The notes beneath the pieces are model-generated. The model worked only from the letters and a program-made list of their open reading frames with translations. It was not told the origin of the DNA and searched no databases. 64,000 nucleotides of DNA from Promerops cafer. Lineage: Eukaryota; Chordata; Aves; Passeriformes; Nectariniidae. Positions 1-11,930 of this stretch are shown here, piece by piece. The stretch is from contig VZSE01004866.1 of the NCBI GenBank assembly GCA_013398275.1, positions 1,773,399-1,837,398 on the forward strand. Reading direction: 5' to 3'. Made by a program: the position numbers and the translations under genes. How positions within the stretch are numbered: the first letter of the stretch is position 1; each line of letters starts with the position of its first letter.

Positions 1-54
1 CGATCTGCACACGGGCCGCAGCCGGGGGGGCTTGGCTTCTCCACGTCCCGGGCC

Positions 55-210
55 TTCCATTGGCTGCAGCGGGCTCAGCGGGCAGCCCCGGCAGCCAATC
101 GGCGCCGAGGACATCGCGCTTATATTAATATAATTAATATCATTAATAATAATCGCCCCCCGCCCGCCCCCCGCCGAGCGCTTTCATGTGGCGGCGGCGG
201 CGGCGATAGA
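55..210 (+). promoter_or_regulatory. Core promoter: two CCAAT boxes, A/T-rich TATA-like block, CGG repeat
   Basis: An inverted CCAAT box (ATTGG, 59-63) and a direct one (CCAAT, 95-99) lie upstream of a 34-bp block, 120-153, that is A or T at every position except one C. The block is embedded in DNA that is otherwise strongly GC-rich. It contains several overlapping ATTA/TAAT cores, so it could work as a TATA-like element, a homeodomain platform, or both. CCAAT boxes 20-60 bp upstream of a TATA-like block is a standard geometry and would place a start site near 150-185, just before the short GCG repeat at about 190-206. The direction is inferred from this order. No transcript evidence is available from sequence alone. 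Confidence 0.55.
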
Positions 211-948
211 CGGAGGAGATGCGCCCTCCGCCGCCCGGAGAGCCGGCTCCGACCCCGCCGGCCCGGCCGCCGCCGCCGCGGGCTGTCGGCGGAGCGGTGA
301 GGTTCTCTTCAGCCCGGAGCCCCCTGGTTGAGGCGTTTGAGTCGGTTTTGGGAGCGTGGCGGAGGGGCGACTGCTCCCGAGAGCAGGCAGTGGGTGTTCG
401 GCCGGTGGAGGGGACGGAGCCTGCTAGAGAAGGGGAGAGGACTCTCCTCTAAGGGGTCTCCCGAGGTCCATTTTGTTTACCTTATGTATGCGTATGTACC
501 TATACAGATATATTTTATAGATGTACATACGGTGACTGTGTAGTTTATTTAGAAAGTCACGCAGACCCTCTCATCGGAGAAGGGGCCGTCCGGGACTCCC
601 TGTCTGCCGCCGCTCCAGGCGGGGAGGCAGAGGCGATGCGCTGCCCCCTCCAGGACCCGGCCACTGGTTCCTGGCGTAACCCCTCTTCAGCCCGACTTTT
701 TCATCATTATCTTACTGTAATACCATTTCGTGGGAAGCTCTAAAGTCGTCCTCCCCCTGCCCCCTTTTTCCCAGCCTCTGGAGCCAGCCGTGGGACATGG
801 ACCCCAGCAACCCCACAAAAGTCCCCCTCGCTGCGGGGCGCCGGAGCAGGAGGGTTACCCTCTGCCTTTTCCCTTGGGACCAGGAGAGCCAGATTAGTAG
901 AAGGGCAACTCGGTCCAGGACACACGTCGGAGACCCGTGGAGGTTTAG
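155..948 (+). other. Candidate non-coding first exon ending at a consensus splice donor
   Basis: The junction TTTAG|GTGAGTACAG at 948/949 matches the vertebrate 5' splice-site consensus well. It lies about 800 bp downstream of the promoter-like block on the same strand. An alternative earlier donor is GCG|GTGAGG near 296. In either case the first exon would be largely untranslated. The exon start is a guess from promoter geometry, and no acceptor or second exon could be assigned within the window. A good donor also turns up by chance every few kilobases, so this is only suggestive. Confidence 0.3.
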
Positions 949-1267
949 GTGAGTACAGAGATGCCCCTGCGATGCTCATCTGCAGGTCAATCCTCTCCTC
1001 CTCTGCTCTTCTCTGCCGGAAGATCCCTCCTTGTTCCCCTTTGCGGTGCTCCTGGGCAAGTACCCTTTCCCCAAGCCCCGCCTCCCCCTCCCGCTGTGGG
1101 ACGGGGGCTCCGGTTGCTGCCCAGCACTGCTGCCCGGGAGTGTCCGGAGGGGCCGGGGAGCAGCCGGGAGCCGAGCTGGCCTCCCCGGCACGGAGCCGTC
1201 TAGCTCGCTTTCCCAGAGTGGCAGTGGGGACCTTTGAGGTCAGGGCCTATTTTTGAAAGAACACATT

Positions 1268-1291
1268 AAAAAAAAAAAAAAAAAAAAAAAA
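1268..1291. repeat. Poly-A tract, 24 bp
   Basis: An uninterrupted run of 24 A closes CpG island 1. There is no AATAAA at a suitable distance upstream, so I do not read it as a retrocopy tail. It is most simply an expanded homopolymer. Confidence 0.9.
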
Positions 1292-2204
1292 GATAAGGGA
1301 ATAATTCCCCTTCCAACGGCTCCAGAAAGATGCAAACAGCCTGAGGTCTGAAATGGACTCTGGAAAAGTGGGAATATAGGGCGGCACATTCGGCTTTCTC
1401 TCTTACTTGGGCAGAGACCGAGGGCAGTCTAGTGAATTGTAAGCCGGGCGACAGAGCATTTGCCACTTGTTGCACAGAAGTGACGGTAACAAATACGACT
1501 TCTATGCTCTGCACATTTTGCTTGTTCCTGCATAGGAAATATGGGTTTGGCCGATAGTTCTTATGCATTCATAAGCCGTCAGCTCTATTTGACTGCCAGA
1601 CTCAGAAAATACATGTGTGCTTTCCGGAATAAAGAGAAAAATGTGACCCGTGATTGCTTCTATACATCACATATACAATCTGCATATCTATAAAAGATAT
1701 TCTTGTGTCCCATACCTATATTTTATAAAGTGTCCCTACAGTGTGATCATGCAACTTATGTAATATTTTCTTTCCACTTTATAAATAGTTTAATAAAACC
1801 ACCACGATTAAATTTGCTCTTGCTTCCTCCCCCCTTATTTATTTAGTATAACGTATAACTGTTTGGCGTGCAATAATGCTGACCTGTGCTTGTGAAAATC
1901 GTATATACTCAGATGTATTCCTGACACACAATATCAGGAGGAGTACAATTCGATACCTGCAAATGCAGCATTTGTACATGCATGTCCGTGTTTATTTGGG
2001 ATATTTTTAAGCTCATAGTTACGTTTACACATTTTTTGCATTGCTATAGTGACATTACTAACATTTCAGGCTTCCTCGCCTTAGTGCTTAAAATATGATG
2101 ATGAGAATAAAAAGGGCATGTGTCTCCTGCAGCCATCCACTAGGATAGGAAGCAGAAAAAAAAACACCTAGTGAAGGTATTTTCTTAATTTAACGTTAGA
2201 AAGA
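1292..2204. other. Gene-free AT-rich spacer between two CpG islands
   Basis: No gene, transposon or tandem repeat is recognisable here. Scattered AATAAA hexamers occur at about 1629, 1790 and 2105 without other marks of a transcript end. CpG dinucleotides are still present at modest frequency. The position between two islands makes it more likely to be a proximal intron or promoter-flanking sequence than ordinary desert, but that is inference. Confidence 0.5.
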
Positions 2205-3300
2205 CATCCTTGGCCGCTGCCCTTACGCCTCTCGGAGTCACCTGCCCGGAGGTAGCGGGGGCGGAGGGGTCCCCTTGTGCCGAGGGCTTTGCCATCACCC
2301 CGGGCTGCCCCGGCGCCGGGCAGGGGCCGTGCCGCAGTTCCCGGGCCGTCTCTGCCCGGGTTCAGCGTGGCCGCGGCGAAGCGAAACTCTCCTTCCCCCA
2401 CTGCCTTCTCTTCCACGGCCATCTCTCTGCGGCACGGTAAATCTTTTTTGCAGGCGGGAGAATGGAGAGACTTTCCCTGGGCAGGTCCTTGATGCCTTCC
2501 GTGGGTCAGGAGGGTGAAAAAACCACGTGTTTTCTACAGAGCTGGCTTTGAGACTGGGTTTAGACTAGAAGTGGTGGGGCCTCTTATTTTTTCCATCCTT
2601 GGCTCTGTTTCTTTCCCAGGTACATGTTTTTCTCCGAGGCGTCGGAGACTTCCAGGTCCAGGGCAGCTCGGCGAGGTCGGGACGGCAGCGGGCTGTGGCC
2701 CCGGCCCCGCTGCCGGTGGGGTCTCTTCGTCTGAACAGTCCTGGCTTCCAGTTCGGGCCCACCACTGGCCTGGGATGCCCGCCGGCCGCATGGCGTGGGA
2801 TGCCCGTGGGACATCCCCCCGTCACCATCTCCGACAGCTCCTGAGCCTCTGTCGGGGTTTGCTCGACAGCGGCTGTCACGCAGAGCGCAGACAGAAGTGG
2901 GGATTTGGGGCCGGGCTCCGTAGGGAATGAGCAGACGGAGGGCTATATTTGGGGCCGAAAACGCGTGTGTGAGTGTGACTCCAGTGAGCCACGGTGCTGG
3001 CGGGCCGGCCACTCCCGCCGCTGCCCGGCCGCCTCCCGCGCGGAGCGGAACGGCTTCCTGCAATGTGAATGCAATTACCGTGCTGGCGTTTGATGTCTCC
3101 CCTCGCTCTCCCTTCACTGCCTCGATGTGTCGTAAAATAGAAGCGAAATGAAAGGCAGGCTTTATCGCTCGCACCCCTAACCTCTGCTCCTCTTTGCTTT
3201 TAAGGGCCGCGATTTTCGAAGCCCGGATCTTTGCGGGGCACTGTTGACCCCCAGCGCTGCGGGCAGAGGTGGCTTTGGGCAGGGGCATCATGCTGCCTTC
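2205..3300. promoter_or_regulatory. CpG island 2 (patchy)
   Basis: GC- and CpG-rich patches at about 2205-2440, 2620-3080 and 3195-3300 are separated by shorter AT-rich stretches. Overlapping open frames in all registers, including one of 235 codons on the minus strand (2584-3291), are explained by base composition and resemble no protein family I know. A GCACG|GTAAAT donor-like site (plus strand, about 2439) and a minus-strand GGCAG|GTGACT site near 2238-2246 are possible splice donors. The island sits 1 kb from island 1, so the two may belong to one promoter region. Confidence 0.6.
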
Positions 3301-3417
3301 TCCGCGTCAAAAAAAGCGGTGCTGAACAGATCGCTCAGTTCTTGACGCCTTCCTAAGAGATCAGACGGCAGCGCTGGGGGTAAGGGAATTCTTGGCCAGT
3401 ATCTGCCTCTGGTTGAT

Positions 3418-3515
3418 GTATATATATATAATATATTATACATATTTATGTTATAACTATACACATAAACCCGCATATATATATACACATACACGTGTGT
3501 ATGTGTGTGTGTACT
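3418..3515. repeat. TA / CA-GT compound microsatellite
   Basis: Alternating TA runs are followed by a degenerate CATATA stretch and then an ACACATACACGTGTGTATGTGTG section. Purine-pyrimidine alternation throughout makes it a possible Z-DNA or slipped-strand site. A minus-strand frame across it is compositional, not a gene. Confidence 0.85.
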
Positions 3516-4920
3516 TAAAGATAGTGTTTCAGCCATGTTCTGTTCAGGTGTTTAGGTATAAAAATAAAGCAAATAAAGGCTGTATTAGCATCTTCAGTAA
3601 TTAGTCGTGAGCCACCAAAATGCAACGACAGTTCCTAGAAAGCAGCGCTGCTTTTTCGTGTCCAAAACTCCTTCAGGGGAGCAGAGGTGGTTGGATGGTT
3701 GGGATATCCACTTAAAAACAATAATAAAACAAGAAAACACAAAATAACAAACAAACAAACAAACAACCCCCATAAAATAAAGATCAACCAGAAGATGATT
3801 GCACCCCCTCTAAGTCTCTATGCAACACCTTCCTCTCCTGCTCCTTTTTTGGAGAGGCGGGGGCTCGCTCACTTTGCCGGGGAGCCCCCCAGACTCTCCC
3901 GCCCGGGCATCTCTGGTCCTTCTATAGTTTGCAGGTGCCTGCTCTGGCTCTGCCGTCCTCGAGAAGTGGCGTGTGCGGAGCAGGACCCAGGAGTGGTGAA
4001 TTATGTCCCACTGAGGCTCGCAGGGACAAGCAGAGGGGGCTTTTCAGAGGGGTGTCCCCGCCAGCTCCCACGCCTGGATGGAGGTCCCATGCGCATCTCA
4101 CGGGGATAACCTTTTTTGGGTGAACTCTGCCGCAGGGAACACGGAAAGGACAAGGACACGGTAGTGGGAAACTTTTTCTTGCAGGTAGAAAACCCTAAAG
4201 CCCCTCAAATGTGAGTTAAATAGCACTTGCATGCAGCAACACTTTGTGGATTCCTTCCTGAATTTGCAGTAAATTTTAATGGGTCCCTGAAGATGGGGAA
4301 ACAGAGCAAATTATTTCTCTTTCAAGTGTATTATCTCTATAAACCCAGCCCAGCTGAATTCTTCACCATCAGTGATACTGGAAGAGAACTTTTCCCCTTT
4401 CAAGGACGCTGCACAGCTCACGCTGCGTCCCATGAATGTGTTCATTATGCACAGATAGTCACTAAGCGCTGTGGATGGAAACTTCCAGCCTGTGGCATGT
4501 CCTGACTGTCCCTGATGTCTGTTTATTGCTCGTTAGAGATGCCATACAACTCGCAGCGTGAATAGCATCGCTTAAGAGCTGGCTTCTTGCTAAGTGGGGG
4601 CTATTTTAACCAATGATAAATTATCGAACTGGAGAATGTCCTTGGCTATCTGAATATATTAACAAAGAAAACAGTTCGAGAAAGATTTTGGGGAATGTCT
4701 ATTCCCTTCTGTTAAAATTCCAGGTCCCTTTCAGAAATATTTAGTTGTTTGGCTGGAGATGGGGAGAGAGGGAGAAAATAAACCATCAGCAAATTATATG
4801 AGATCTTAAAATAAAAAAGTAGTCCCTGCAGAAAAATGAGATAACAATTATAATACAACCCAGTTTTAAAGTGAATTTTCTAGAAGGGTCTTTGGCATTG
4901 ATTCCCTCATACAATTTTAA
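3516..4920. other. Gene-free spacer with a short AAAC repeat
   Basis: The only structured sequence is an A-rich stretch at about 3715-3785 that includes five tandem AAAC units (3746-3766). A moderately GC-rich patch runs from about 3840 to 4110 and is followed by AT-rich DNA. I see no exon, transposon or RNA gene. Confidence 0.5.
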
Positions 4921-4921
4921 C

Positions 4922-5040
4922 TTTTTTTTTTTTTTTTTTTNGAGAAAATGCATGGTTTTATTGGTACTGGTTAGGGTCAGCCACAGGAGAATTATGGAGG
5001 TCATGTGAAATAGGTGCCAATAAAGCTTTTATTATTGTTA
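4922..5040 (-). other. Poly-T tract preceded by polyadenylation-type signals on the minus strand
   Basis: Read on the minus strand, a 19-base A tract (4940-4922) follows AATAAA at 4962-4957, 16 bases upstream. A second AATAAA lies at 5033-5028. An ambiguous base (N at 4941) sits exactly at the junction. This is the layout of the 3' end of a reverse-transcribed mRNA inserted in the genome. I could not recognise a parent gene in the sequence further along the minus strand, nor find convincing target-site duplications. A chance homopolymer beside AT-rich DNA is the alternative. Confidence 0.3.
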
Positions 5041-8000
5041 TACAGACAAAAGAGCATTATGGAAAGAGATTCTTACCAGACCTAACCATGGATATTTTGT
5101 TCTGTTAACAATCACGTTGGAAAATACAGAGACACTGTAAAAAGAACCCCTGACTTTTCAAAGCTTTTCAGAACATTAACCTATTATCAAGTAAGATTAT
5201 TGGAATTATGTTCCCCCAGAAAATTAAGGTTTCCTGAAATGAAGCACTGCACACAATTAATTGTTTTACCTAAATCAAAAGAGCTAGGGACCTAAAAAAT
5301 AAATCTTGCACTGTCACAAGGGAATATAACTCTCAATTTTGAAATAACATTTAACATTTGATTTTGTGTAATGCAACATAAGAAAAAAATCAAATTATTT
5401 TTTGACTAACAAGGTAGTCTTTAGCTTGTTTGTGTGTATCCACTGTTTGAATCTGAAGATTTTCTGCCAAAACTTGAAACTGAGGATCCTGAAGTAAAAA
5501 TTAAAATGCTGTTCCCCTTCCTTTATCCAGTCTTGAATTATTTTAGCAGAGCACTAAACTTTGTCAAGGACTGTAATGAACGTCCACATGTGTTGATAGA
5601 TTGGATTCTCAGATCAAACTTCAAAAACTGTTGGAGCTTAGTGAATTTTGTAAAAACTCATACCTTCTCAAATCTGATTGACTCAGGAGTTTTAGATTAA
5701 TTCCAGGACAGAGCCAATTTCAATCAAAGAAAGTATTAAGAACTTACAGTACAAAACATCCTTTGTACTTTTACAGTTGTGTAAAAGGAAAATTGATGCA
5801 TGGATCAAAGTTAGCCCCCACATATTATTTACATTGGAGTAAAAATCATACTAGCTTTTCCATTTTGATAGTAAAATATTTCAAACTGTGTATATGCTAT
5901 GGGGATATTCTAATGTTCAAGAAAACTTATGAAAATTACGTGACACTTTATGATATTAAAAAATCACATATATTTATGGTTTATATCAATAAGAAGCAAG
6001 TGTGCTCTGCATAGATAGAAAACAGAAAATATCTCCTTTCCACTGACTTTTGAGTCATTCATCATAAAGGAAGACAACTATTCAACCTTTAAAACTGTCA
6101 TTAGATCAAGGGAAGTGTTTTCCCTTGTCATGTGAAAATTATGCTTCCCTAAATCATATTTGAGTAAAGCACACATATTGCCCTACACAAAAACTCTTTC
6201 ACCAGTGATATATATGCCAATGTAAAGCCATAAGTTTTTTGAGTAAGTCCAGAAATAATCTTTATAGAAATCCACGAGTAGTTAGAGTTTATGTGAGTCA
6301 TTAAAATCTGGGGATGAATGTAATTTTCAAATGGTTCTGTAATAGATTATAAATGGTTTTGCAATGCTCCAGCATGTGTGGAGATACATATCTAGAGATA
6401 TATACAGTTACATACATATGAATATATTTATTATGGTATACAAAAATTACATTTTCATACAGCATGAAAATAGTGTTGAAATGCTTTTAGAAAGGATTGA
6501 ACCTAGTCAAAATTAATATTGTAATGAAGTCAGATCCTAATGTAAATCCATGGAAACCCCAAATGCATTCACTTTCTTGTTCTGAATTATTTTGTTATCA
6601 ATTCTGATTAGTCCTAGAAAGCCCTGAAGCAGTAGGAAGGCTGGGTCAAGCACTGAGTGAACTCAGTGGTAAAGCTCTGCTTGCTTTCTCTCCTCGAGCA
6701 GCGCTGGGATGTGCTATCTTCCCCAGGATCTCAGTGGGGCTCAGCAGGAAACTCAGCCGTATCAGCTCCTTCTCCTGAGATTCCCCTTTGACTTCCCAAG
6801 CTCCTTGGGTTGTGTTAGGATGGCGCGAGCCAGTTCCCACAGCAATTCATTATGAAACCTGAGCACCTCAGCTCACATTCGGCCCTTGCCAGGACATGAG
6901 AAGTCAACCCAGAAATTTACACAAGCCTCTGGCTATGAATAATAAAATCTACACTGCAGTTAACTGAAATTGGAGCAATAAGTGGCCTTGCTGCAGGAAA
7001 ATTTCCATATTAGGCTTTGTAAATGCATGTCTTGCCCAGAGGAAGCTAAAGTTCTATTTGAATGAAGACAGAACTGTAGAAGTGGGTGAGGAGAGCTGAA
7101 GGTGCAGCTCAGTTGTCTGCCATACTGACTAAGTGGGAAGAGGTGCCAATGTCCCTTTTATGTCCTTCTCTCATGCAAAATTCTCCCCCCCCACCCCCAT
7201 CTGCTGGAGGGGACTAATCAAACTAAGTGGAGACTTCTCGGTTTAACCTTTTCATCCAATTTCCTCTTAAATATAGAGCATATCTAGCCAACATTTTCCA
7301 CATGTTTAGGGGGTGACCATCATACAGGAAATATCAGGTGAGTGGCTTTGCGTGGCCCCCTCCAACTGTCTTGGGGAAGATTTTCTGGAGCTCCATGGCA
7401 ACACATACCACGGTGCAGAGGCATGAAGGGCAGCTCTGCAGAGAAAATGCAGTCAGCTGGGGAATTTCGTGGGGGGAAGAACTCAGCTGGAGGTGGGACT
7501 GCTCTCTTTAGCCAGCACACTGTGGTGATGTGGCCTCTCCGTTCCAGGTCTCAGATGACTTGGTCTTGCCTTGTCCTGCTCAAATATGGCTTGGCTTTCT
7601 TGTCTGAGTGTGCATGGCCAAGTCCAAAAGGATCATGGCACAGGCTTGGGTATATGTATGCTCACAGCCTTTGCTGTAAACTTACTCTTACTGGAGGTTT
7701 TTGCCTATCAGTCCCCTTTCAGTCCATGTGAGGGCATTTAGAGGATAATAAAGTCCATAGACTGCTCCTGGTGGATATCAGACCACCCTGTTTTGGCGGG
7801 GAAGAACCAAGCCATGTCACACCATTTGCACTTAGGACTAGAGGATGGAGCCAGCAGGGGTCCAGCCTGAAGCCCCCAAACCCCTGTGGTGCCTCTGGCA
7901 AGGGACCACAGTTTCCTTAGTGGGAAGAGGAGGTGCCCTTTCATCGTGGTGTGCAGTTGTGGTAGTTTGTGTCGGTGATAAGTACTTTGCAAAGGAGAGT

Positions 8001-11000
8001 ACTCCTTGCCTACACTTCCTCCTCTCCCCTGCCAGCATCCTTGCAAAAGTCTGGCAAACACCAGCCCTTTAGCAGTATTTATGGCTATATCTCTATCTGA
8101 TGAGCCTCTCTAAAAGTAGGTTAACTCAAAACATACCATTTTGCTGCTTGGAAATACAGATGCGAGGGGTATCTGGTTCTAATATACAGATCACCTTATG
8201 GTGTGGCAGGTTTCAGTTTCCACAATAGAGAGTGCATTTGTGCTAGGAGTGATTTAAGCCATTTGGGACCTTCAAAAGCAGAAACCCTTCATGAACCTTA
8301 TTGGAAATGACTACACTTGGTGAAAAAAAAGGAAGAGAAACTAGAGGGGTGATCCGAGATCACACACATCTAAAGAGTGGAAAGGAAACCTTTTCAAATG
8401 TTGCTTTCTCACAGAAAATGCCTAAGATAAGTGTTTGAGAAGTATTTCCATTCCTTTGTTGAGCTATGAAGTCCTGTTAATGCTAATGGAACTATCATTT
8501 CATTGCAAAAAGACACCAGATTTAGTAAAGAATAGTCAGTTTATTAAATATTAGCACTATCAATCATCATACTTTCTACTGCATTTTCCATCTGGCATTT
8601 CCCCTTTTGCCGAGGGAGGCAATCAGGAGGACAGCAAAGCAGGTTTTTCCTTTCAGATACACCTGGTGGATTTGAGCTCTGATATTTCTCTTTCCCTCAG
8701 TACACGGAAATCCCTTAGGAAGAGCAAAATATCAGCATAAAGATCATCTGTACAGATTGGAAAGAAGGATTTTGCCCTTGGGTCCAAAAGCTGGAATGTT
8801 TTCTGCAGATCATAGACTCCATAAAACATATGTACTTAATAAATAAGCAAACAAGCTTGTGCTTAAGTAAGGCTTCCATGCAGTAAAGGAGAACAACGTT
8901 TGACAAGTTGGGGTCGAAGGGTTGACATTTACATCCCTTATATCCCAGAGCCACTTCTTTTAAATATCCACTTTTCAGGTTCACAGCAGCTGTGCTTTGG
9001 AGGTGCACAAGAGGAGCTTTTCAGAAGCTTGTACCAGGTGATCTGAAATGGTGCTTCTCCACAGATCTGAATGACCCCATGCAGAAAATGCTGGAATACG
9101 TCTGCCTTGCCAAAGAGGGAACCAAATGAGCTGAGAAGTCTTTCCCTCATTCCCATCTATCTTCTCACTGCCTGCACAGGCCAGCAGGGAAAAGAGCAGA
9201 GGGGAAGCAGCTGGACTGACGCCAGCATTTGGGGCTTTTGGCAGCCCTCTGCAGCAGGAGCTTGGGGTCTTTTTGCACCCGTCTTCTGTGGAGCTGTCAG
9301 CAGGTAAAACACTGTGCTGTCTTTCTCAGAGCTGCTGAAACTTGATGTGCTCTGTCTCCACCTTTGGCAGAGCTCGCCTGACCCTGCCTTTCTCCTTGCT
9401 TAGGGTGAGGCAGATTCAATCCCCTTGGCAGCCCCAACAGGTCACCCAGGCTTGGTCAGGCCCGAGGAGCTGTCCCCTTACATTTAGAAAGAGGAAAAAA
9501 AACCCCACCAGCTGCTTGCAATTGCTAAGACACTAAGCTCAGATTTTGCTTTCACAACTGAAAGTTTGAGAGTCATGATAGCCAGACTCAGCGAGATCTT
9601 ATCAGTGCCTCTTGGCTGTCCACACCACACCTCCACAGGGTTTGCTGGGATGGAGGATGTGTGTGTTAAACGAGGTGGCTCTCCACAGCAGCAAGCACAT
9701 CATTCCAGTGCCTCGTGGTCCCCACTCGGGGCAGGAGCCAGACAGAAGTCAGATGTCAAGTCTGATAGATTATCTTGATGTTCACTCTGCAGAGAGGCAA
9801 GGGGGACACCTGTAGAAGGATTTCCCCTCTCTGTGCATCCCTACTTGGCAGGGAAGACGGCTCCTGCAAGTGACACCAAAATCGCTGTACAAGGCATTGG
9901 CATTAAAAGAAACACCTAACTTCTAGCTGTTTGATGCAGGTTGAAAAGAAGCCCACCTTTATTTCTTCATTTTCTGGTTGGTTTTGTCTTGTTTGGCAAG
10001 AATAACCCCTTCCCCTTCCTCCATTTGTGCCTTTTAGTGTGAAGAACAGCAGAAGCAGACCAAGGACCTGACTCATCACTCCATCTTTAAAAATGACATT
10101 TACATTTACTCCATCACTTATCCTTAAAAATGTATGCACATAGCCTCAAAACTATGTCAGTACAAAGCTGCACGGCAGCCATTCCCTTGCATAAAAGGCA
10201 AGTTCTGTGTAATTTTGACCAAATTATTACATGGTACAGTGAAGTCAAAGTAAAGTTCAGATGAGGATAAAAAACACAGTAGATTACATTTGCTTAGATT
10301 TGTTGTTCTTTTAGTTCACAGGGATAAGAAACAACTGATTCACCTGAAACTCTTCATTTCCACCATAATTTAAATTGTTTTATTAAGTGCAACAACTGTA
10401 CTATTCTGAGTTAACTACATTTGGTTATGTGTTCAATTCAGAAAAAAAAAAAAAAAAGATGTGACAATGAAATATTGCCTTGTACTTTTTTTGTGTTGAT
10501 CCAGGAAGTCTTGTAGGCACCCACGTCTGAGATCAACAGAGAATTAAAAAGAGACTATGACTCAGAGTCAAAAAGAGCAAGCATCTTTTTGCCTGATACT
10601 GGGCTGTTGCTTTCTATCTTGTACTGAAACTCCAAGTGTTCCTACACACAGATTTTCCCTTTTCATATACCTACTAATGCCAGTTTAAAAACAACAACAA
10701 CAAAAAAAAACATAACAAAAACCCCAAATCCACTGAGATCTGACTCAAAGAAGAGACACCTTATGAGGTATAAATTAAAGTGCAGGTTATCCTTGAGAAA
10801 TATGTGTCTAAGGAATCTGAACTACCTTTTTCCATAAGGACCAAATCTAATGATGGATGGGAAGAACTAATGAAGATTTTAGCAGTACTTGCATCTTGCT
10901 GATTCTAAGTAACACTCAGTATTTAGAGAGCTTTGGGAACCTTTCTGACACCTAACAAGGACTTATAGATTCTTTAGTTTAAATTTAAATTCGGATTAAT

Positions 11001-11890
11001 ATTCCAGATTAGTTTGCTACTACCAGTTTTGCAAACACTAATAAATGCCAATTATTGTATCTGTACCTAATCAGATATTAATCAGGATATGTAGATGCAG
11101 ATTATTTAAAATTCTACCACAATCAGCATGATAAAGAAAGGATTCATAAAAATCTCAAGATTGTCTTTCACAGAATCTGAATCTGGGGAAATTTTTAACT
11201 GGTATATAAGTTTATATGGCTTCCATTTAACAAGAGTAGTTTGGATCTGAATGAAACCTGAGAAAAGAAATTATAAAAGTGTGCCTTTCCTTGAGCTGGA
11301 ATCTTCTGGATCTGACCTGTTTCAAGGTAGTGATTTTGACCATAGGCCACATGTTCTTTGTTTTGGACTAACTTCTGTTCTGCAGTCTTATCTGGTGTTT
11401 CTTCCATGTGCACATTTAGCCAGCCTTTCTTAGTATGAAACAGTACACTTGTGAGGCAATGCATGGGAAAGAATTTTTGCTATCAGGAATCAGCATTTTG
11501 CATCTTTTCCTTGTGTAAATTAAGGCAATAAGAAAAGTGTCTGATCATTCTGCACTAGTTTTAAACACATATAAAATATTTCTCTCCCTGCTGCTTTAGT
11601 TTTCTCTTCTAACCTACTTTCAAAATGTGTGCCTGTATTTACCTGAAGCTGCAGTTAATGTAAGCAAAATGTAGGTGAAAATAAGATGACACAGAGGAGC
11701 ATCTTTGCTAATCCTTGACTGGAGACATGGTGTGTAGATACCTTTTAATGGCTTAAGATCCAGGGCAGGGTTTGGTGTAACTGCAGACCAAATGGGCCTT
11801 TTCACAGGGCACCTCAGGGCTACATCCCTCCCCTGGCCAAGCACAGACCTCTGCACAGTGCTTTCAACACAGCCTGGTGGGTGTGTTTTT
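5041..11890. other. Gene-free AT-rich spacer
   Basis: The block has no recognisable exon, transposon or RNA gene. Landmarks are a C-rich run with CACCCCC near 7187-7199 and A runs near 8323 and 10441-10456. Between about 6600 and 9800 the composition rises towards 50 percent GC, but codon structure does not follow: open frames are short and resemble nothing known. The low transposon content over nearly 7 kb is notable but not unusual for birds. Confidence 0.5.
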
Positions 11891-11930
11891 CTCATTTCTC
11901 ATTTCTCATTTCTCATTTCTCATTTCTCAC
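11891..11930. repeat. Heptamer tandem repeat (CTCATTT)n
   Basis: Five perfect copies of the 7-bp unit CTCATTT are followed by a partial sixth copy ending in CAC. The perfect copies suggest recent expansion and probable length polymorphism. Confidence 0.95.

Larger units (their letters stand above)
1..1260. promoter_or_regulatory. CpG island 1 with candidate promoter
   Basis: This is a GC- and CpG-rich block, interrupted near 460-560 and 690-740 by AT-rich DNA and ending at a 24-base A run. Its left edge is cut by the window. It contains a promoter-like arrangement reading right and a consensus splice donor at 948/949, both listed separately. Such islands usually mark vertebrate promoters. 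I find no coding sequence that I recognise; a proline-rich frame beginning at 219 (77 codons) is what unselected CCG/CGG-rich DNA produces. The downstream gene, if any, would have its coding exons outside the window or beyond a very long intron. A minus-strand transcript leaving the window to the left is equally possible. Confidence 0.75.

Noticed and set aside
1266..1568. 100-codon minus-strand frame ending in poly-Phe
   Set aside because: The poly-Phe end is the translation of the A24 tract and the rest resembles nothing known.
2584..3291. 235-codon minus-strand frame
   Set aside because: It lies in CpG-rich DNA, overlaps frames in most other registers, and shows no recognisable domain or codon bias.
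5434..5700. 88-codon plus-strand frame with a fairly natural amino-acid mix
   Set aside because: No family resemblance, no splice context and no supporting promoter; frames of this length are expected by chance.
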